Notes: generated by a model from the sequence alone, not told the origin. Positions 35,957 to 45,957 are shown, numbered from the stretch's first letter. The stretch: DNA of 64,000 bases from Deltaproteobacteria bacterium (GCA_016935665.1 JAFGQN010000238.1:1-64000), one strand, 5' to 3'. Numbers and translations are program-made.

Positions 35957-37555
35957 TTATTTCGCACTTACTGCGCTTGAACGCGTTTGTTTTGGGTTTC
36001 TGTTGAGAACCTGTTTGAGCTGCGTCAAATCTTCCCCGTTAAACTCCCGGGTAACGCCTAAAATTCCAAAGAATATAATCAACACGCCAATACAGTGCAC
36101 CAGCGTCATCATTTTTCCGTCTCCCGGGAAAAATTGGGCCGCACCAATAGCTGTGGCTGCGGCCAGTATCACTCGCAACAGCGACAAGGGGGGGATGAAC
36201 GCTTTAAATTCCCGATATATGAACACCAGACTGAGGCTCAGCGCGATACCCATCCCAATGGAAGTGCCAGAGGCGGTTCGCGTCAGAATTTCGGTATCGG
36301 CATTTTTTGCTGTTGAAAGGAAAAAGATGTTGAGCCCGAGTACTGCGCCCATGCCAATCAGCACGGTGGTCAGCGCATGCCACTTTCTTCCTGCCGCATT
36401 GAGAACTGTGTTGGAAATAACCAGCAGACCAAATGCGATGATACCGATAGACAGGATTTGCAATGCCGGAGAGGCGACGTCGTACCCCGCTGGAAAAACC
36501 AGACGCATTGCTCCTTCAGCCACACCGCAGAATACAGAGGCCAATCCCGCCAGCAGAATCAGCGTGAACCGAAATGTGCGTCCGATGTAGCGACGGGCCA
36601 CCGACATGTCTGCTTCCCGGACCACTTTTGAAATGAGAGGGAATACAACAAATGCAATGGATATGACGGCCTGATAGGGAATAAATGCCAGCTGCTGAAC
36701 GGCTTTATACAGACCCGCCTGAATATTCATCCATTCTCCCGCCGCTGCTTCGGACATCCCGGAGGCGCAGGCCAAATCCGGTGCAAATCCCGAGAGTACG
36801 TATAAATCCGCCATCATTACCAGATTTAGAACGAACGTGTACGTAATGATGACCCAGGCGAAGGAAATGAATTTTTTTCCTTCAAACGGAGCGGTTCCCG
36901 GAGTGTTCCGGGTGACGAATGCAGCGGATGCAGCGATTAGCACAGCGGCGCAAACGAATCCCAAAACGGTTCCCAGCACTTCAAATCCTGCAACCACAAA
37001 GCCTATCATCAACACCATTTTTATGGCTGTATATGCCACATCGAACAGTGCCTGAGCCCGAAACCGGCGTAACCCGTTGAGGCTGCCGATAAAAACGGAA
37101 TAGCAGGAGTATGCCAGAATTATCACCGCGCTCAGATGCATGTATCGCGTGATAGTATCGTCGGTGCTGTTAAACCAGTATTTGGAAATGATGCCGCTAA
37201 GCAGAGCGTACAGCAGCGCGATTGCAAATCCCGCCACCCCCATTATCCGCAATGCCTGGTATCGTACCGATGCTGCAGTGGCCTCATTTTCGGCAGTGAA
37301 TTTTGAGACGGATTGAATTGTTCCGGTTACAATTCCATTATTTACGAAGGACACGCCTGTCAACACAAGCGCATATACCCCGTACATGGCTTTTCCTTTT
37401 TCAGCGTCTCCGGCAGCAGCCCATTCAAACAGCCTTGGGAGCACAAATACCAGCACCCATCCCATTACCAAAAACCACAATTTGGCAAAGGTAATGTAGA
37501 TGACTCCCATGCCTGTGTTTTTCACAATATCGCTGTTTGATTTGGTTTCCGCCAT
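35957..37555 (-). CDS. MOP-superfamily polysaccharide/oligosaccharide flippase
   Basis: This protein of about 532 residues has some 14 hydrophobic helices and the layout of Wzx/RfbX- or MurJ-type flippases. Evidence is the N-terminal GVIYITFAKLWFLVMGWVLVFVLPRLF, the ALVLTGVSFVNNGIVTGTIQSVSKFTAE segment and the C-terminal IGMGIALSLSLVFIYREF. It should translocate a lipid-linked glycan from the inner to the outer face of the membrane. Whether it acts on O-antigen, exopolysaccharide or lipid II cannot be told. No glycosyltransferase cluster surrounds it. A TTG at 37576 is an alternative start; neither has a strong ribosome-binding site. Confidence 0.8.
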   Translation of the reverse strand: MAETKSNSDIVKNTGMGVIYITFAKLWFLVMGWVLVFVLPRLFEWAAAGDAEKGKAMYGVYALVLTGVSFVNNGIVTGTIQSVSKFTAENEATAASVRYQALRIMGVAGFAIALLYALLSGIISKYWFNSTDDTITRYMHLSAVIILAYSCYSVFIGSLNGLRRFRAQALFDVAYTAIKMVLMIGFVVAGFEVLGTVLGFVCAAVLIAASAAFVTRNTPGTAPFEGKKFISFAWVIITYTFVLNLVMMADLYVLSGFAPDLACASGMSEAAAGEWMNIQAGLYKAVQQLAFIPYQAVISIAFVVFPLISKVVREADMSVARRYIGRTFRFTLILLAGLASVFCGVAEGAMRLVFPAGYDVASPALQILSIGIIAFGLLVISNTVLNAAGRKWHALTTVLIGMGAVLGLNIFFLSTAKNADTEILTRTASGTSIGMGIALSLSLVFIYREFKAFIPPLSLLRVILAAATAIGAAQFFPGDGKMMTLVHCIGVLIIFFGILGVTREFNGEDLTQLKQVLNRNPKQTRSSAVSAK

Positions 37556-37786
37556 GGCGGGAATAAATAACAGCAATTATGGGATTTCCAAACAAATTTT
37601 AAATAGCTAAATCCGATAGTTTTATAACTGGTGCCCAATGCTCTTAAGACACTAAAAAAATAGAATAAAATAAAATTAAAATGTTGATTTAAGTTGTAGT
37701 GATTTCATTTTTCTATAATTGCTATAGTAAAGAAGAATGCCTCTTCTCTAATTTGAGATTGATTAATAGGGGCAGTAAAATATTTC

Positions 37787-39931
37787 ATGGCACAAATCGA
37801 CCACGTTCTACAAAGTTTCACTTTCCATCATGCGGACGGAAACACCGATCTTGTAATGGAGGCATATCAGTACTCCCTCGAAAAACACAAGGGGCAAAAG
37901 CGGCGTTCCGGGGAGCCATATATTGTTCATCCCATGTCTGTGGCCAAAATTGCGGCAGACATGGGCCTGTGTGAACCCTCCATCTGTGCGGCGCTGCTGC
38001 ACGATGTGGTGGAGGACACCGACACTACCAAAGAAGAAATTCGTGAAAAGTTTGGCAAAGATGTGGCCCTGCTGGTGGACGGCCTTACCAAGCTCGACAA
38101 TGTCCATTTTGTACATAAGGAAGAGCGACAGGCGGAGAGTTTCCGCAAGATGCTCATTGCCACCGTGGACGACATTCGCATTCTTCTGATAAAGCTCGCC
38201 GACAGACTGCACAATATGTCCACACTCGCGGCGCTGCCTCCGGAAAAACAGGAACGCATTTCCCAGGAAACGCGCGATATTTATGCGCCATTGGCTGGCA
38301 GACTGGGATTGGCCTGGCTCAAAGCAGATTTGGATGACTTGTCGTTCAAATATCTTGAACCGGATAAATATTACCAGTTGGCCACGGCGGTCAAGAAAAC
38401 GCGTAAAGAACGCATGCTTTTTATTAATAATGTCAAGAAGGAGCTGGAGGCGGTGTTGCACAGTCGCGGATTCGAAGCGGAGGTCTCTGGCCGTTTGAAG
38501 AATCTGCATTCCATCCATATGAAGATGGTGCGCAAGGATTTGGAGTTCGATAAAATTCACGATGCCATCGCGTTCAGAGTGCTTTGCGACACGGTGGAAC
38601 AATGCTATGCCATTTTTGGCGTCATCCACTCCAAATGGATCCCGGTTCCCGGATATATCAAAGATTACATTGCCATGCCCAAGCCGAATCATTATCAATC
38701 GTTGCATACAACGGTGGTCTGGGATGGCGGCGAACGGATGGAGATACAGATTCGCACGCGCGAAATGCACCAGATCAATGAATATGGCATCGCCGCCCAC
38801 TGGGCGTACAAAGAAGGCACCCAGGCGAACGAAAAAGATGTGTATCAGTGGTTGCGCGAAATTCTTGAAAATCAGAGCGACCTCGATGACTCCAGGGAAT
38901 TTTTCGATTCGGTTAAAGTCGACTTGCTTCACGAGGACGTCTTTGTGTTTACGCCGGCCGGCGAAATTAAAACACTGAGTGCCGGCGCCACACCACTGGA
39001 TTTTGCCTATGCCATTCACACCGAAGTGGGACACCAATGTCGTGGCGCACGCGTCAACGGCGTGATGGTGCCATTCGATACCACGCTTCAGAGTGGTGAC
39101 CATGTGGAAATCCTTACTTCCAACGAGCAGAGACCATCTCTAGCTTGGCTGGATATTGCCAGGACGAGTCGGGCCCGCAATAAAATCAAGGCGTTTTTAC
39201 GCACTGAGCAGCGGGAGCAGTCGTTACAGGTGGGCAAACGACTACTTGAAAAAGCACTTCGACGCGAAGGTATTTCATATTCAAGAATGATGAAAACCGG
39301 TGAACTGGATAAGCTGGCTCCCCGATACAAACTTGCCAATGCCAACGATGTGATCGCCGCTATCGGTTATGGAAAACTCGACGAGAATTCCGTTGTGTAC
39401 GATTTACTTCCGGAGGATGCCAAAGAGGAAGTCAAATCTCACATTAAGGAAACCGCATTTGAAAAGCTGATTCGCAAGGTGAAATGGCAGGACGATGGCA
39501 TTGTCATTGACGGTGTCGACAACATGCTGGTTCATTTTGCCAAATGCTGCAGCCCGCTGCCCGGTGAAGCCGTTATCGGATACATCAGTCGTGGCAGAGG
39601 GATAATTGTTCATCGCCAGGGGTGCCAGCAGGCTGCTTACCTGGAGAAGGACAGGCAAACCAAAGTGAGGTGGAGCGAACACGCCACCAATAAGCGTCCG
39701 GTAAAACTTCAGATAGTCTCGGGGGATCGTCCCGGTATTCTCGCAACTCTAAGCAACTCCTTTCAGAGCCGACACATTAACATTTCGACTGTGCACTGCG
39801 ACACCAGTGATCCGGCGGGCGCCGTGAGCACATTCACCTTTCCCATTGATAACGCTGCGCAGCTGAAGGATCTCATCCGAACCCTGAAACAGACCAAAGG
39901 GGTTTACGAGGTGACGCGTCTGCAAAGCTGA
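37787..39931 (+). CDS. rsh: Bifunctional RelA/SpoT homologue, (p)ppGpp synthetase/hydrolase
   Basis: This 714-residue protein shows all RSH domains. The HD hydrolase region has IVHPMSVAKIAADMG, LLHDVVEDTD and LIKLADRLHNM. The synthetase has HDAIAFRVLC, YIKDYIAMPKPNHYQSLHTTV and MEIQIRTREMHQINEYGIAAHW. Then come TGS (VFVFTPAGEIKTLSAGATPLDFAYAIH), a middle region with CCSPLPGE and VHRQGC, and a C-terminal ACT domain (LQIVSGDRPGILATLSN). The intact HD residues suggest that it both makes and degrades the alarmone. It stands alone, with a TATAAT box at 37714-37719 whose -35 partner is weak. Cys and ACT motifs indicate ribosome or metabolite control. Confidence 0.95.
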   Translation: MAQIDHVLQSFTFHHADGNTDLVMEAYQYSLEKHKGQKRRSGEPYIVHPMSVAKIAADMGLCEPSICAALLHDVVEDTDTTKEEIREKFGKDVALLVDGLTKLDNVHFVHKEERQAESFRKMLIATVDDIRILLIKLADRLHNMSTLAALPPEKQERISQETRDIYAPLAGRLGLAWLKADLDDLSFKYLEPDKYYQLATAVKKTRKERMLFINNVKKELEAVLHSRGFEAEVSGRLKNLHSIHMKMVRKDLEFDKIHDAIAFRVLCDTVEQCYAIFGVIHSKWIPVPGYIKDYIAMPKPNHYQSLHTTVVWDGGERMEIQIRTREMHQINEYGIAAHWAYKEGTQANEKDVYQWLREILENQSDLDDSREFFDSVKVDLLHEDVFVFTPAGEIKTLSAGATPLDFAYAIHTEVGHQCRGARVNGVMVPFDTTLQSGDHVEILTSNEQRPSLAWLDIARTSRARNKIKAFLRTEQREQSLQVGKRLLEKALRREGISYSRMMKTGELDKLAPRYKLANANDVIAAIGYGKLDENSVVYDLLPEDAKEEVKSHIKETAFEKLIRKVKWQDDGIVIDGVDNMLVHFAKCCSPLPGEAVIGYISRGRGIIVHRQGCQQAAYLEKDRQTKVRWSEHATNKRPVKLQIVSGDRPGILATLSNSFQSRHINISTVHCDTSDPAGAVSTFTFPIDNAAQLKDLIRTLKQTKGVYEVTRLQS

Positions 39932-40026
39932 GCGGACGGGATAATATTCGTCTCACCGATGTTTTTTCCTTTGTGCTGTTTTCCGAATAGTAAGATTTTT
40001 GCAGAACCTGTGATATATTTGCCTCT

Positions 40027-40389
40027 ATGAGACATCACTTCGCGGCATTATTGGTAGTTTTTGCGTTCATTGCCGGTCCCGGGTGCTCTGGCAAAGGTGG
40101 CGAGGTTGCCGCTGTTGTGGCGACCGGCGCGACACTGAAAGCCGTTCAGGTTGCCAGAGAGAAAAAATCGCCCCAACGGCTTTCGGCATCTTCTCAGGGT
40201 GACTGCTGTGTCGTGTGTGGGGAGTGCACTTTTCCGTGCGGCAATCGGTGTGTTGCAAACGGTACACTTTGTACACGTCCCAAAGGCTGCGCCTGCACTG
40301 CGGATGAATCCGTTCCAGAGGGAACTCCCAGACCTGAACCCAATCCAATTGACTGCAATCAGCACGGAATGTACACCATCGAACCGTAA
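40027..40389 (+). CDS. Small Cys-rich putative lipoprotein
   Basis: This 120-residue protein has an export signal ending in FAFIAGPGC (lipid Cys at 20 if processed as a lipoprotein). A short Ala/Val-rich segment follows, then a compact domain with about ten cysteines (CCVVCGECTFPCGNRC...C...CACT). Similar Cys-rich domains occur in myxobacterial lipoproteins of unknown role. The ribosome-binding site is weak. It lies between rsh and the convergent pseudo-receiver gene. Confidence 0.65.
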   Translation: MRHHFAALLVVFAFIAGPGCSGKGGEVAAVVATGATLKAVQVAREKKSPQRLSASSQGDCCVVCGECTFPCGNRCVANGTLCTRPKGCACTADESVPEGTPRPEPNPIDCNQHGMYTIEP

Positions 40390-40440
40390 ATGTCGTGGAT
40401 ATTTTCAGTTTAAGAAAAAAGTGGGTGTCTGAAGCAAGAC

Positions 40441-42951
40441 TTATCTTGCCAGCATCTTACAGTTGCGGACGTAATCGGCTGGGCCTTCACACTCGGAACA
40501 TTTTTTGTACGCTGCTTTGGATTCATCTGTTTTATTCTGCAGCTGGTAGATGTACCCAATGGCCAACCAGGCTCTCGCATTGCCGGGATCAAGGGCTGTG
40601 GCCTTAAGGGCATAGCTGAGCGCCTCCTTCTGAAACTTTCGCCGTTCCATGGCTGCCAACGCATATTCAGTCATTGCTTCAACTCCGTTTGGATTCAGCG
40701 CGATAGCCGATTCAAGAACCTTTAGCTGTTTCGGACGGGGCAGGTTGGACGCTTTTTTCAGTAGCTTTTTGTATTCAGCCATCGTCGCTTCATCAATGGG
40801 CGCCGGCGTTGCGCTGGAATCCGCAAACGCAACATGAGAAACTGTTTCCGAGTCAACAACATTTTCCGGCTCTTTTATTGCCTCTGTCTCATTGTCCGCA
40901 ATGGTTTCGCTATCCGTCTTTGGACCTGAATCCGTCGCAGAGCCGATAAGTTCTTCGGGTTTCTCCTCAGAGGGGCTGGACTTCGATTCAGGTTTTCCAT
41001 TTGCCTGACCGGTCTTATCTGCGGTGGATACCTTCGCGTCACCGTCGCCTGGTTTGAGTACAAGGTGGGTTCCAAAAATAACCGCTGCACCACCGCCCAA
41101 TACAATTACCAATGCTGCTGCAATCAGTATCTTTGTGAGCGTTCCCCGGGATGCGGCACTGTCCAGTTCCGCCCACTCATCCTCGAGCGCGTCTTCTTCC
41201 TCGTCCGCCAATTCGTCCGCCGGCGCCGACTCCTGTGCGCCACTATCCGTCTGTTTGTCTTCAGACTCTTTGTTCGCAGCATCGACATCTGTGGATTTTG
41301 CTGCCTGCTGCTCGGCATTGGCATCTGAAATGATTTTCTCGGCCAGTTTTCCGGTAACCGTAGTTGTTTCTTCGTCGGGAGCAAATGACTCGTCGCTCTT
41401 TTCAAATTCATCCTCATCAACAACGGAGGTTGGTGTGGTCATATCCACATCACCAGTGCCGGTGACCATCTCGTCAAAATCAGTGGGGGCGGCCATTCCT
41501 GTGACTGTCATCGCCTGATCTGCAATGGTTGTCTCGACTGCGGCGCTGGTGTCTTTGGGGCCCGCGTCCCTTTTTTTAGCCTGCCCATCGGAAATATCAA
41601 CATTTGGTGATGCACCGGCCTCGTTGGCCTGTTTCTGCATCGGTACTCGATTGGAAGCCTCCACAGGTTGATTCGATTGATTCGCCTCAATTGTCGGCGG
41701 TGGATTTGTGGGCGTCCTTGAGACATGGAGCATCATTGTTTGATGCTCAGACGGCACCGCAGCATTGACCCCGGATGGCGGAATCGTGGTCCTTTGACGC
41801 TCGGCACCTGGCGGTGGTGATAATCTATACTCGTCTGCCTGGGGGGGGGACGGTGGTCGGGTTTTCCGTTCATTTTCCTCAGACAATGCAATGTCTGAAG
41901 AATCCGCTGGAATGACTGTATCTTCCAGATTGTCGTCGGGAGAAATGGACTCGTCGTCCGTTTCGTAAGGGGCCCGTTTCGGAGGAGCCGTTTCAACTTC
42001 CTCTGGCCGCATCCCCATATCGTAGATAAGTCCTTCAAAATATAATTTGGTGATAATGGTCAGCGCTTCCAAATCCCCAAGCGGACAAAGATTAACCACT
42101 TCCATTAAGGAACGACGACCATCGAAATGTTTGAGCAGTGTGTTGATTTCATCCGGAATCTCTCCCAGTCGTTCCGCGAGAAGCTGATCGTCAATGTCAA
42201 AAATCGAGTTCAATGACGGCAACTGCTCCTGCAACCGGCCCCACTCATCAAGACGTCGCATCCCTTCCATTAGCAGGCCCTGTGTCGAAAGGGATATGGA
42301 GTCTTTGTGGGTCACGTTTTTAAACTCGATGTGAAAATGTCCATCCGACCACACCAGCATTCGATATACGGCTTCTTCTCCTTTTCGACTGGAAGTGGAA
42401 GCGTCTATCACCTTGCCGTTTCTGAAGAAAATGTCGCCCGCGTCGCCTTCTCTCTCCACGTGAATCACACCGGATTTTTGGCTGATATCGATAGTTTGAA
42501 TGAGATCGATAATCCCCATATCGCTGAGATTGCCGGCAAATTCCGTTTTAGAACCACGGGTTTCCAGTTTCTCCCGCTGACGGCGCTGCATCACCAGGGA
42601 GACCCGTGCCAGAATTTCGCGAATAAAAATAGGCTTGGTCAGATAGTCTTCCACGCCCTGTTCCAGCCCGCGAATCTTGTCTTCTATGGATTTTTGAGCG
42701 GTCAGAAACATCACCGGAATATCCTGCCATTCCGAGTTGTCACGCAGTCGTTCAATCAATTCAAACCCATTCATCTCCGGCATTGTAGTTTCAGTGATGA
42801 TCATATCCGGAACCGAAATTTGTATTTTTTCAATGGCATCAAGGCCATTCGCAGCGCGCGTTACGCTGAAACCCGCTTTTTTGAGGCTGACTTCAAGCAC
42901 TCGCAAACTTTTCGGATCTGAATCAACAATTAACAGATGTTGTTTTGCCAC
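40441..42951 (-). CDS. Pseudo-receiver/DUF4388/TPR membrane signalling protein
   Basis: This 836-residue protein has an N-terminal response-regulator receiver (1-120). The acidic pocket has D10 and D12, and T84 and K106 are present, but the phospho-acceptor position is E54 (IITETTMPEMNG) instead of Asp. A DUF4388/PatA-type domain (about 140-235) follows, then a winged-helix-like region and a long, low-complexity linker with many Thr, Pro and acidic residues. One transmembrane helix (about 605-627, ILIAAALVIVLGGGAAVIF) leads to a C-terminal TPR domain (about 720-836) outside the cytoplasm. The layout suggests linkage of cytoplasmic signalling to an envelope protein complex. A G9/C9 tract (41841-41849) lies within the linker. 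Confidence 0.8.
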   Translation of the reverse strand: MAKQHLLIVDSDPKSLRVLEVSLKKAGFSVTRAANGLDAIEKIQISVPDMIITETTMPEMNGFELIERLRDNSEWQDIPVMFLTAQKSIEDKIRGLEQGVEDYLTKPIFIREILARVSLVMQRRQREKLETRGSKTEFAGNLSDMGIIDLIQTIDISQKSGVIHVEREGDAGDIFFRNGKVIDASTSSRKGEEAVYRMLVWSDGHFHIEFKNVTHKDSISLSTQGLLMEGMRRLDEWGRLQEQLPSLNSIFDIDDQLLAERLGEIPDEINTLLKHFDGRRSLMEVVNLCPLGDLEALTIITKLYFEGLIYDMGMRPEEVETAPPKRAPYETDDESISPDDNLEDTVIPADSSDIALSEENERKTRPPSPPQADEYRLSPPPGAERQRTTIPPSGVNAAVPSEHQTMMLHVSRTPTNPPPTIEANQSNQPVEASNRVPMQKQANEAGASPNVDISDGQAKKRDAGPKDTSAAVETTIADQAMTVTGMAAPTDFDEMVTGTGDVDMTTPTSVVDEDEFEKSDESFAPDEETTTVTGKLAEKIISDANAEQQAAKSTDVDAANKESEDKQTDSGAQESAPADELADEEEDALEDEWAELDSAASRGTLTKILIAAALVIVLGGGAAVIFGTHLVLKPGDGDAKVSTADKTGQANGKPESKSSPSEEKPEELIGSATDSGPKTDSETIADNETEAIKEPENVVDSETVSHVAFADSSATPAPIDEATMAEYKKLLKKASNLPRPKQLKVLESAIALNPNGVEAMTEYALAAMERRKFQKEALSYALKATALDPGNARAWLAIGYIYQLQNKTDESKAAYKKCSECEGPADYVRNCKMLAR
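41841..41849 (-). repeat. C9 tract (coding strand) in the pseudo-receiver gene
   Basis: Nine Gs on the plus strand encode PP in the linker RPPSPPQADE of the minus-strand gene, about 370 codons into it. The frame is intact as given. Confidence 0.5.
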
Positions 42952-43308
42952 AGTTAACCCTACCTGATTTTATCGCTCGATTAATAAAGGCTAAGTATTG
43001 TCTTTAGATAGTCATTTTTCAAGTATTAGTTAAAACACTTTTAGAAAATTTACAATACATCCTGTTTCGAAATAAAAGAATAACCAGCATCACCCTTGGC
43101 AAAATGCTGTTTGCGTTCTGTCAGAAAGAATACTGACAATCTACTGAAAATATATTATAAATAGATATATTGTCGGTGCAATCACATCGATATTTCAGCT
43201 ATTGTGGAAAACCCTTGACTTTAACACCTACACTCGAGTACCACAAAACGTGGAAAACAAACAAAGAATTAACAGTCAACCTACTTTAAAATCTAAGGAG
43301 TGAGCGCT
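42952..43308. other. Divergent AT-rich control region
   Basis: This 357-bp gap separates the pseudo-receiver gene (minus) from the IPT/TIG lipoprotein gene (plus) and holds no gene. An inverted repeat AATATAT-N9-ATATATT lies at 43149-43171. GTCAG...CTGAC lies near 43120-43137, and GTGGAAAAC occurs twice (near 43204 and 43250). A TTGACT box near 43215 could be a -35 for the plus-strand gene, but no good -10 follows. Confidence 0.4.
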
Positions 43309-43704
43309 GTGAAAAAAATCTCTTGGATAATTGGAATCATGGTTCTGGCGATAGCATTGTTCGGTTGTGACAAATCACTCGCTGTAAAGGACATTTCTCC
43401 CAAAACCGGCAATGTGGCGGGGGGCGAACCGCTGGAAATAATCGGCACCGGGTTTAACAACAACATGGGGATCTCGGTGTACGTTGGTGGCAACAAAGCC
43501 GACAATGTTTCCATTCAAGGCAGCGAAAAACTGATAATCAGTACACCACCTGGAAATGAGCCAGGGCCAGTTGACGTTCGCATCACATTTGATAACGGCA
43601 CTGATGATTTTATTATCTCAGGCGGTTTCACTTATGTGAAAGAGAGCGCTGGCGCAATGGATATTCGAGAATTGGGCTCCCGTAAAAGCCAGCGGGAAAA
43701 ATAG
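43309..43704 (+). CDS. IPT/TIG-domain lipoprotein
   Basis: The 131-residue protein has a lipobox (IMVLAIALFGC, Cys at 20). One IPT/TIG immunoglobulin-like domain (about 27-112) follows: VKDISPKTGNVAGGEPLEIIGTGF and VDVRITFDNGT with GGFTYV. The tail is short and basic. Such domains bind proteins or sugars at the cell surface. The start is GTG at 43309, nine bases after AAGGAG; the GTG at 43300 directly abuts that ribosome-binding site. Confidence 0.8.
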   Translation: MKKISWIIGIMVLAIALFGCDKSLAVKDISPKTGNVAGGEPLEIIGTGFNNNMGISVYVGGNKADNVSIQGSEKLIISTPPGNEPGPVDVRITFDNGTDDFIISGGFTYVKESAGAMDIRELGSRKSQREK

Positions 43705-43789
43705 GTATCAACCTGTTTTGTCGAATTACCAATCTATTTTTTCTACACAGTTATTACATGTTCCCGGACAGGATTGTCTTGTCAGGTTT

Positions 43790-44686
43790 CTAACCCACGA
43801 CACAGTTTCGGCCGTCTGATTTTGCAGCATAAAGCTTCTCATCGGCGAGAGCGATCAGTGTTTCTGCGTTACAATGTTCTTTGTCCAGGGTTGCAACCCC
43901 AACGCTTACCGTAACGGGAATAATCACATTTTCAAAGCGAAACACCGTTTCAGATACCAGTCGTCGTAATTGCTCTCCAAATTTCATCGCACCTGCCTTG
44001 GGTGTCTCCGGCAGCAATATGACAAATTCCTCGCCACCGTAGCGGGCGAATAACTCACCTGAGCGAATCCGATTCGAAATTTCACGGGCCATCTGGTACA
44101 GGATTGTATCGCCAGCGAGATGCCCATACGTGTCATTGATGTTTTTAAATCTATCGATGTCGAACAAAATCAGTGAAAGTGGGCGACTATGGCGCACCGC
44201 TCGTGCGGTTTCCCGTTCAATTTCTCCCATGAAAAAGCGCTTGTTGTTGATATTGGTGAGACCATCAACAATTGCCATCCTGTAAATTTCTTCGTGATAC
44301 GCGGTTTCCACATTGGAGCCGACAAGATATTTGAAAATAGTCCCGCCAATTTTAATTTGGTCGCCCTGATTCAATGGGGCGGAAATGATTGGACGTCCAT
44401 TCAGGTACGATCCATTTGTGCTTTGTAAATCCGTCAGAATCCGGGTTTTTCCCTCCAGTGATACTTTGGCGTGCTTTCTGGAAACCGCATTTTTAGGAAT
44501 CACAATATGATTCGACGAATCCCTTCCAATGGTTATGGCATCCTCTCCCAGCTCCCATTTGCGTCCCAACTGTGGGCCGGGGGGATATATCTGAACCAAT
44601 GCATCGTGGCGTTCCATTGCGCCAACAAATGTAACGTCCTTGGTTGACACTGTTGTCATTTCATGATCATCAATAAAAGAACTCAT
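43790..44686 (-). CDS. FHA-GGDEF protein (diguanylate cyclase)
   Basis: The 298-residue protein joins an FHA domain (about 35-110, with ITIGRDSSNHIVIP, VSRKHAKV and LQSTNGSYLNG) to a GGDEF domain (about 135-295). The active motif is RYGGEEF, preceded by FDIDRFKNINDTYGHLAGD, so cyclase activity is likely. The inhibitory-site motif RxxD reads RSGE, so feedback by c-di-GMP may be weak. FHA domains read phospho-threonine, which would couple Ser/Thr kinase signalling to c-di-GMP. AAGGA lies before ATG 44686. Confidence 0.88.
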   Translation of the reverse strand: MSSFIDDHEMTTVSTKDVTFVGAMERHDALVQIYPPGPQLGRKWELGEDAITIGRDSSNHIVIPKNAVSRKHAKVSLEGKTRILTDLQSTNGSYLNGRPIISAPLNQGDQIKIGGTIFKYLVGSNVETAYHEEIYRMAIVDGLTNINNKRFFMGEIERETARAVRHSRPLSLILFDIDRFKNINDTYGHLAGDTILYQMAREISNRIRSGELFARYGGEEFVILLPETPKAGAMKFGEQLRRLVSETVFRFENVIIPVTVSVGVATLDKEHCNAETLIALADEKLYAAKSDGRNCVVG

Positions 44687-44854
44687 CAATATCCTTTTTT
44701 CAACTGCTCACCCTGGCAAAATCCTTCAGTCATTCAACAAAGTTAAAGACGCCGATTTGTTTATACAGTTTAGATTTAATGTTTTTTTTGTGCAACCGGG
44801 ATTAATTTTTTGTGCAGCAGGATTACATCGCAGCGGAACTTCTGATAAAAAAAA

Positions 44855-45862
44855 ATGATGCACATTGGTAATTTACCCCCAAATTGGCACTTCTTAAGCA
44901 AGGCTGTTCAAAAGGAAGGTGCCATTGCGGTAGGCGTTTCAGCGTCCAATTTAATTCCTGACTGGATAAAAGAGCGGTTTATGAGTTGGGTGAGTTCGCC
45001 TCATTCGGGAAACCTTCATTACTTGAAAAAAAATATCGATGTTCGTTTGAATCCGCGTCTGGAAGGCATATTAAAAGATTCCCAGGCTGTTGTCAGCATC
45101 GCCTTTCCTTATGGTAAGCCAATGGCTTTGCCCCCCATCTGGAATTATGTTGCCACACATGCAAGGGGACGTGACTACCATAATACCCTCCGCAATAAAT
45201 TGACCCGTATCGCAACTCAAATTGCAAGCGTATACCCAGGGTTAAAATGGAGAGTGTTTGTCGATAGTGGCCCCGTTATGGAGAGAACCTGGGCAGTATT
45301 GTCTGAGCTGGGCGTTATTGGCAGAAACGGCATGATAATCGTTCCTGGTTATGGTGTGAAAGTATTGCTTGGCGAAATCTTTATATCCAACGCTCCTTTG
45401 GACAGAGTGGCGTTTTCGACAATACCTCGTGAACCGTTCTCTCTTTGCGATGCCAGTTGCCGCCGATGTCAGCGTGCCTGTCCTACCGGTGCATTGAGTG
45501 AAGATGGATTGGTCGATGCAGGGAAATGCCTTTCTTGTCTCACTGTGGAAAGACGAACGTACACAATTCCCGAGAATATACGTCTCCACCTGGACAAATT
45601 TTTCGGTTGTGATCGCTGTATTGATGCCTGTCCTCACAATCGCGCTCAGTTCAGTATTCTTGAACCACCAGCTATCGCTAACATTGCAAATTCATTGGAG
45701 GAATTTGTCTATGCTCCTGCTGAGTCGCTGCAGCAGCTTTTGGCGGGCACCTGCCTTTATCGAACGGGTGCGGTTCAGTTGCAACAACAGGCACAGTTTC
45801 TTTTGGACAATTCTTCATACCGTTGTTTGGGGTATAATAGTGATGGGAAGGAAGTGAAATAG
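44855..45862 (+). CDS. queG: Epoxyqueuosine reductase QueG
   Basis: The 335-residue protein fits QueG, which reduces epoxyqueuosine in tRNA to queuosine with cobalamin and two 4Fe-4S clusters. VDSGPVMERTWA carries the proposed catalytic Asp. The two cluster motifs are CDASCRRCQRACPTGA with CLSCLTVE, and GCDRCIDACPHN. The C-terminus after the second ferredoxin module is short, without HEAT repeats, as in many QueG. Tandem ATGs at 44855/44858 lack a good ribosome-binding site. ybeY follows about 95 bp later. Confidence 0.92.
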   Translation: MMHIGNLPPNWHFLSKAVQKEGAIAVGVSASNLIPDWIKERFMSWVSSPHSGNLHYLKKNIDVRLNPRLEGILKDSQAVVSIAFPYGKPMALPPIWNYVATHARGRDYHNTLRNKLTRIATQIASVYPGLKWRVFVDSGPVMERTWAVLSELGVIGRNGMIIVPGYGVKVLLGEIFISNAPLDRVAFSTIPREPFSLCDASCRRCQRACPTGALSEDGLVDAGKCLSCLTVERRTYTIPENIRLHLDKFFGCDRCIDACPHNRAQFSILEPPAIANIANSLEEFVYAPAESLQQLLAGTCLYRTGAVQLQQQAQFLLDNSSYRCLGYNSDGKEVK

Positions 45863-45957
45863 AAATGTGGGGGTGAGCATCCGAGCAATGTAATGTTCCG
45901 GCTGAATTGTGTGTCTTTTAGTCAGTTTCAATTGCGTTGTCTTTTTTTTCGTGGACA

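Noticed and set aside
37808-39103. Long antisense frame opposite rsh (431 codons)
   Set aside because: Its translation has no domain and the plus strand clearly encodes RSH.
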